A DNA stretch of 7,367 bases from an uncultured Oscillospiraceae bacterium (lineage in GTDB: Bacteria > Bacillota > Clostridia > Oscillospirales > Ruminococcaceae). The translations under genes and the position numbers were made by a program. The stretch spans positions 1 through 7,367 of the forward strand of contig CAKRVU010000060.1 in assembly GCA_934408835.1 (NCBI GenBank). The letters are read 5' to 3'. Shown in pieces: positions 7,201 through 7,367 of the stretch. Within the stretch, counting starts at the first letter, position 1. Each line of letters opens with the position of its first letter. The notes under the pieces are model-generated. The model was given only the letters and a program-made list of their open reading frames with translations. It made no database searches and had not been told where the DNA came from.

Positions 7201-7341
7201 GTTTTATACTCAAAACCCGAACGAGAGGGTGATATGTATGCACTTTACTATGATGACTTCATCGCTCTCAACACCTACGAAATCCAAAAACTTAAAAAAC
7301 GTGTTGCAGAGCTTGAAACTCTGATAGCAAATAAACTATAA
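4219..7341 (+). CDS. Tail-tip (Tal-like) protein with C-terminal S74 chaperone
   Basis: The ATG at 4219 follows GGAGGTGAT (4205-4213). Residues 1-530 match the Prophage_tail/Tal hub family: a Leu-Gly-Ile-Leu start region, N-S-S-Y-E-M-T-F-T-Y-P, Q-A-F-R-I-Y, H-I-S-Y-D-M near 95, F-K-I-E-K-P-A-S-L-R near 177, V-F-D-N-F, YGKN at 229-232, PYW at 251-253 and L-L-V-D-L at 386-390. A Ser/Thr/Asn-rich insert fills about 254-384. Next come NRGG (541-544), D-E-I-L-I-L-D, VWRWN (585-589) and a hinge A-S-R-I-L-T-G-E-L-N-A-D near 649-660, typical of long tail-tip proteins of Bacillota phages. Residues 690-938 are unrecognised and probably bind the receptor. Residues 939-1040 are an S74 chaperone. Role: tail-tip hub and, here, fused fibre or receptor-binding protein. 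Family names include endopeptidase, but I see no catalytic motif in the hub and do not claim that activity. The gene closes the Dit-Dit-Tal set. Confidence 0.88.
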   Translation: MDNSIRLFKSDSTDFSGNSLGILSDILTCSIDQELNSSYEMTFTYPINGVLADHIDVDMIVVAPSINQDQEPQAFRIYAQTKPINGIITYKCQHISYDMADIPVLPFSVPVPRDSTDATKPAREYLTLEECINQEIDGKRYGLNAAAYVDAGSPFKNGISVIDSTEESNKEKTTEPFKIEKPASLRSMIGGSGTTISGLFSKAEFVFDNFKTVIYAKGINRDNGFGIVYGKNLVDFSQEKKISSMYTHIYPYWVNNQTSENGNSTSGLDRYRTSILWTSGKTLSEQKNSASISARTSLVSSLPLIGSTNKTYLLQEKVGGIIKKFSYNASNKKYEEIQGTSESTKETPPISGEPNSNDFVDLGENPLVAIPNISGISRSSLMPKILLVDLTSACGEVATNTTTAEIQSALLAAANKYIEDNIETLSKPEISLKVTYAQLSKTQSAEYMQEYDRVRVGDIVHVYFPQLGTDTSSKCTKVSYDVLANRIASIELGTAQKTLTTTLANQTIKAAETPTLAETKQEITNNVVPAFMATKRLIDSNRGGFVQFHNSASTSANPDENQATPDEILILDAESNGNLEKAKGVWRWNSAGLGFFKGSESKPVYVYQEINTKVKNDAGEEVDGKVSQWVFDEETSVGVALTANGEINASRILTGELNADLIKVGTISGVEANFGEGRLGVSKDSSGNWSVTLGDVWAIEKRGDDSGDAGYSFLRNKTVPGYVDATTDSFQQEMSFDSRGFYLADVVNNHSGNWNLTDNYGAFMSVRAWNGFAYTDGSTFRLRYAKACSTSTGAIYSIGDFTFGTARWISSANEADELSRGILTNRFDMSFYGSLFNPSEGEYGMGIHVSAVNTYDIQHSTEGSNGSALPDGAKLHFPRSIIANGPQVFYYTDENNASNNGYRIRGNYAGIWFDYQNTGSYHAILKGSWASDSSINIVSDRRAKKNVSYIAEKYDTVFDKLRPVTYSYKDFSKMHIGFIAQEVEEAVVQSGLSDVLYSKPEREGDMYALYYDDFIALNTYEIQKLKKRVAELETLIANKL
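6286..7032 (+). other. Unrecognised putative receptor-binding region before the S74 domain
   Basis: Residues about 690-938 of the Tal-like protein sit between the hinge and the chaperone, where receptor-binding or carbohydrate-active folds normally lie in S74 proteins. The sequence is Gly/Ser/Asn/aromatic-rich with no long helices (for example F-R-L-R-Y, F-T-F-G-T-A-R-W and Y-R-I-R-G-N-Y-A-G-I-W). It looks beta-rich, with repeated N-R-F-D-M-S-F-Y-like strands. I recognise no glycosidase, lyase or deacetylase motif. Position and composition suggest adhesion; function is inferred. Confidence 0.45.
7033..7338 (+). other. Peptidase S74 intramolecular chaperone domain of the Tal protein
   Basis: Residues 939-1040 of the Tal-like protein begin S-D-R-R-A-K-K-N, the S74 signature, then R-P-V-T-Y-S-Y-K, I-G-F-I-A-Q-E-V-E, a Y-A-L-Y-Y-D-D-F pattern and a C-terminal leucine-heptad helix (Q-K-L-K-K-R-V-A-E-L-E-T-L). 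In the endosialidase family, autocleavage occurs just before the signature Ser, with a Lys five residues on (Ser911/Lys916). Ser939 and Lys944 keep that spacing, so cleavage between 938 and 939 is expected. The domain guides trimerisation of the preceding fibre and is then released. Recognition is from the motif alone. Confidence 0.9.
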
Positions 7342-7353
7342 GGAGGTTAGTAA

Positions 7354-7367
7354 ATGATGGTAGTTCA
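7354..7367 (+). CDS. Start of the next gene (3' partial)
   Basis: AGGAGG at 7341-7346 lies 7 bases before ATG at 7354, with a second ATG directly after it. Only M-M-V-V and part of a fifth codon are visible before the window ends. The gap to the Tal stop is 12 bases, so it belongs to the same operon. By position it could be a further tail or fibre protein, holin or lysin, but the sequence does not decide. Confidence 0.65.

Noticed and set aside
6698..7324. Two + strand frames of 98 and 89 codons inside the 3' end of the Tal gene
   Set aside because: They overlap the S74 domain and the region before it, whose reading frame is certain; they lack credible start signals and look like shadow translations.

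Overview
The window is part of the tail module of a siphovirus-like phage or prophage. Five genes, or gene pieces, lie on the + strand with almost no space between them, followed by the first codons of a sixth. There is no host gene, integrase, attachment site or RNA gene, so the sequence cannot say whether this is a free phage or an integrated prophage. Moderately low GC (about 28-52% in the 60-base lines I counted by hand), strong purine-rich ribosome binding sites (AGGAGG, GGAGGTGAT) and the protein families point to a phage of low-GC Gram-positive bacteria (Bacillota, Clostridia-like). The exact host cannot be named.

Layout: (1) 1-609 and 587-1969 are two pieces of a tail tape measure protein (TMP). 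The first piece runs in from the left edge and ends at a TGA inside the motif AGGAGGTGA. The second piece continues in the +1 frame without a convincing start codon. The break lies inside the third copy of a roughly 66-residue hydrophobic repeat. (2) 1960-3102 and 3114-4226 are two consecutive distal-tail (Dit-like, Sipho_tail) proteins with recognisably related N-terminal domains and unrelated C-terminal parts. (3) 4219-7341 is a large tail-tip protein (Tal/Prophage_tail type). It has a hub domain, a linker with the VWRWN motif, an unrecognised putative receptor-binding region of about 250 residues, and a C-terminal S74 intramolecular chaperone domain with an intact Ser/Lys pair. (4) 7354-7367 is the start of the next gene.

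The order TMP - Dit - Dit - Tal is the usual siphovirus late order. The TMP sets tail length, the Dit proteins form the ring at the distal end, and the Tal protein forms the hub and, here, probably the receptor-binding fibre, whose C-terminal chaperone is expected to cut itself off after trimerisation. Junctions overlap by 8-10 bases or leave gaps of 11-12 bases, as in a translationally coupled operon. No promoter or terminator is visible, and there is no gene-free stretch longer than 12 bases.

The parts most worth a second look are the TMP break, the tandem diverged Dit pair with a sharp composition change at a domain border, and the unrecognised region upstream of the S74 chaperone. I see no sign of a wholly new defence or mobile system.
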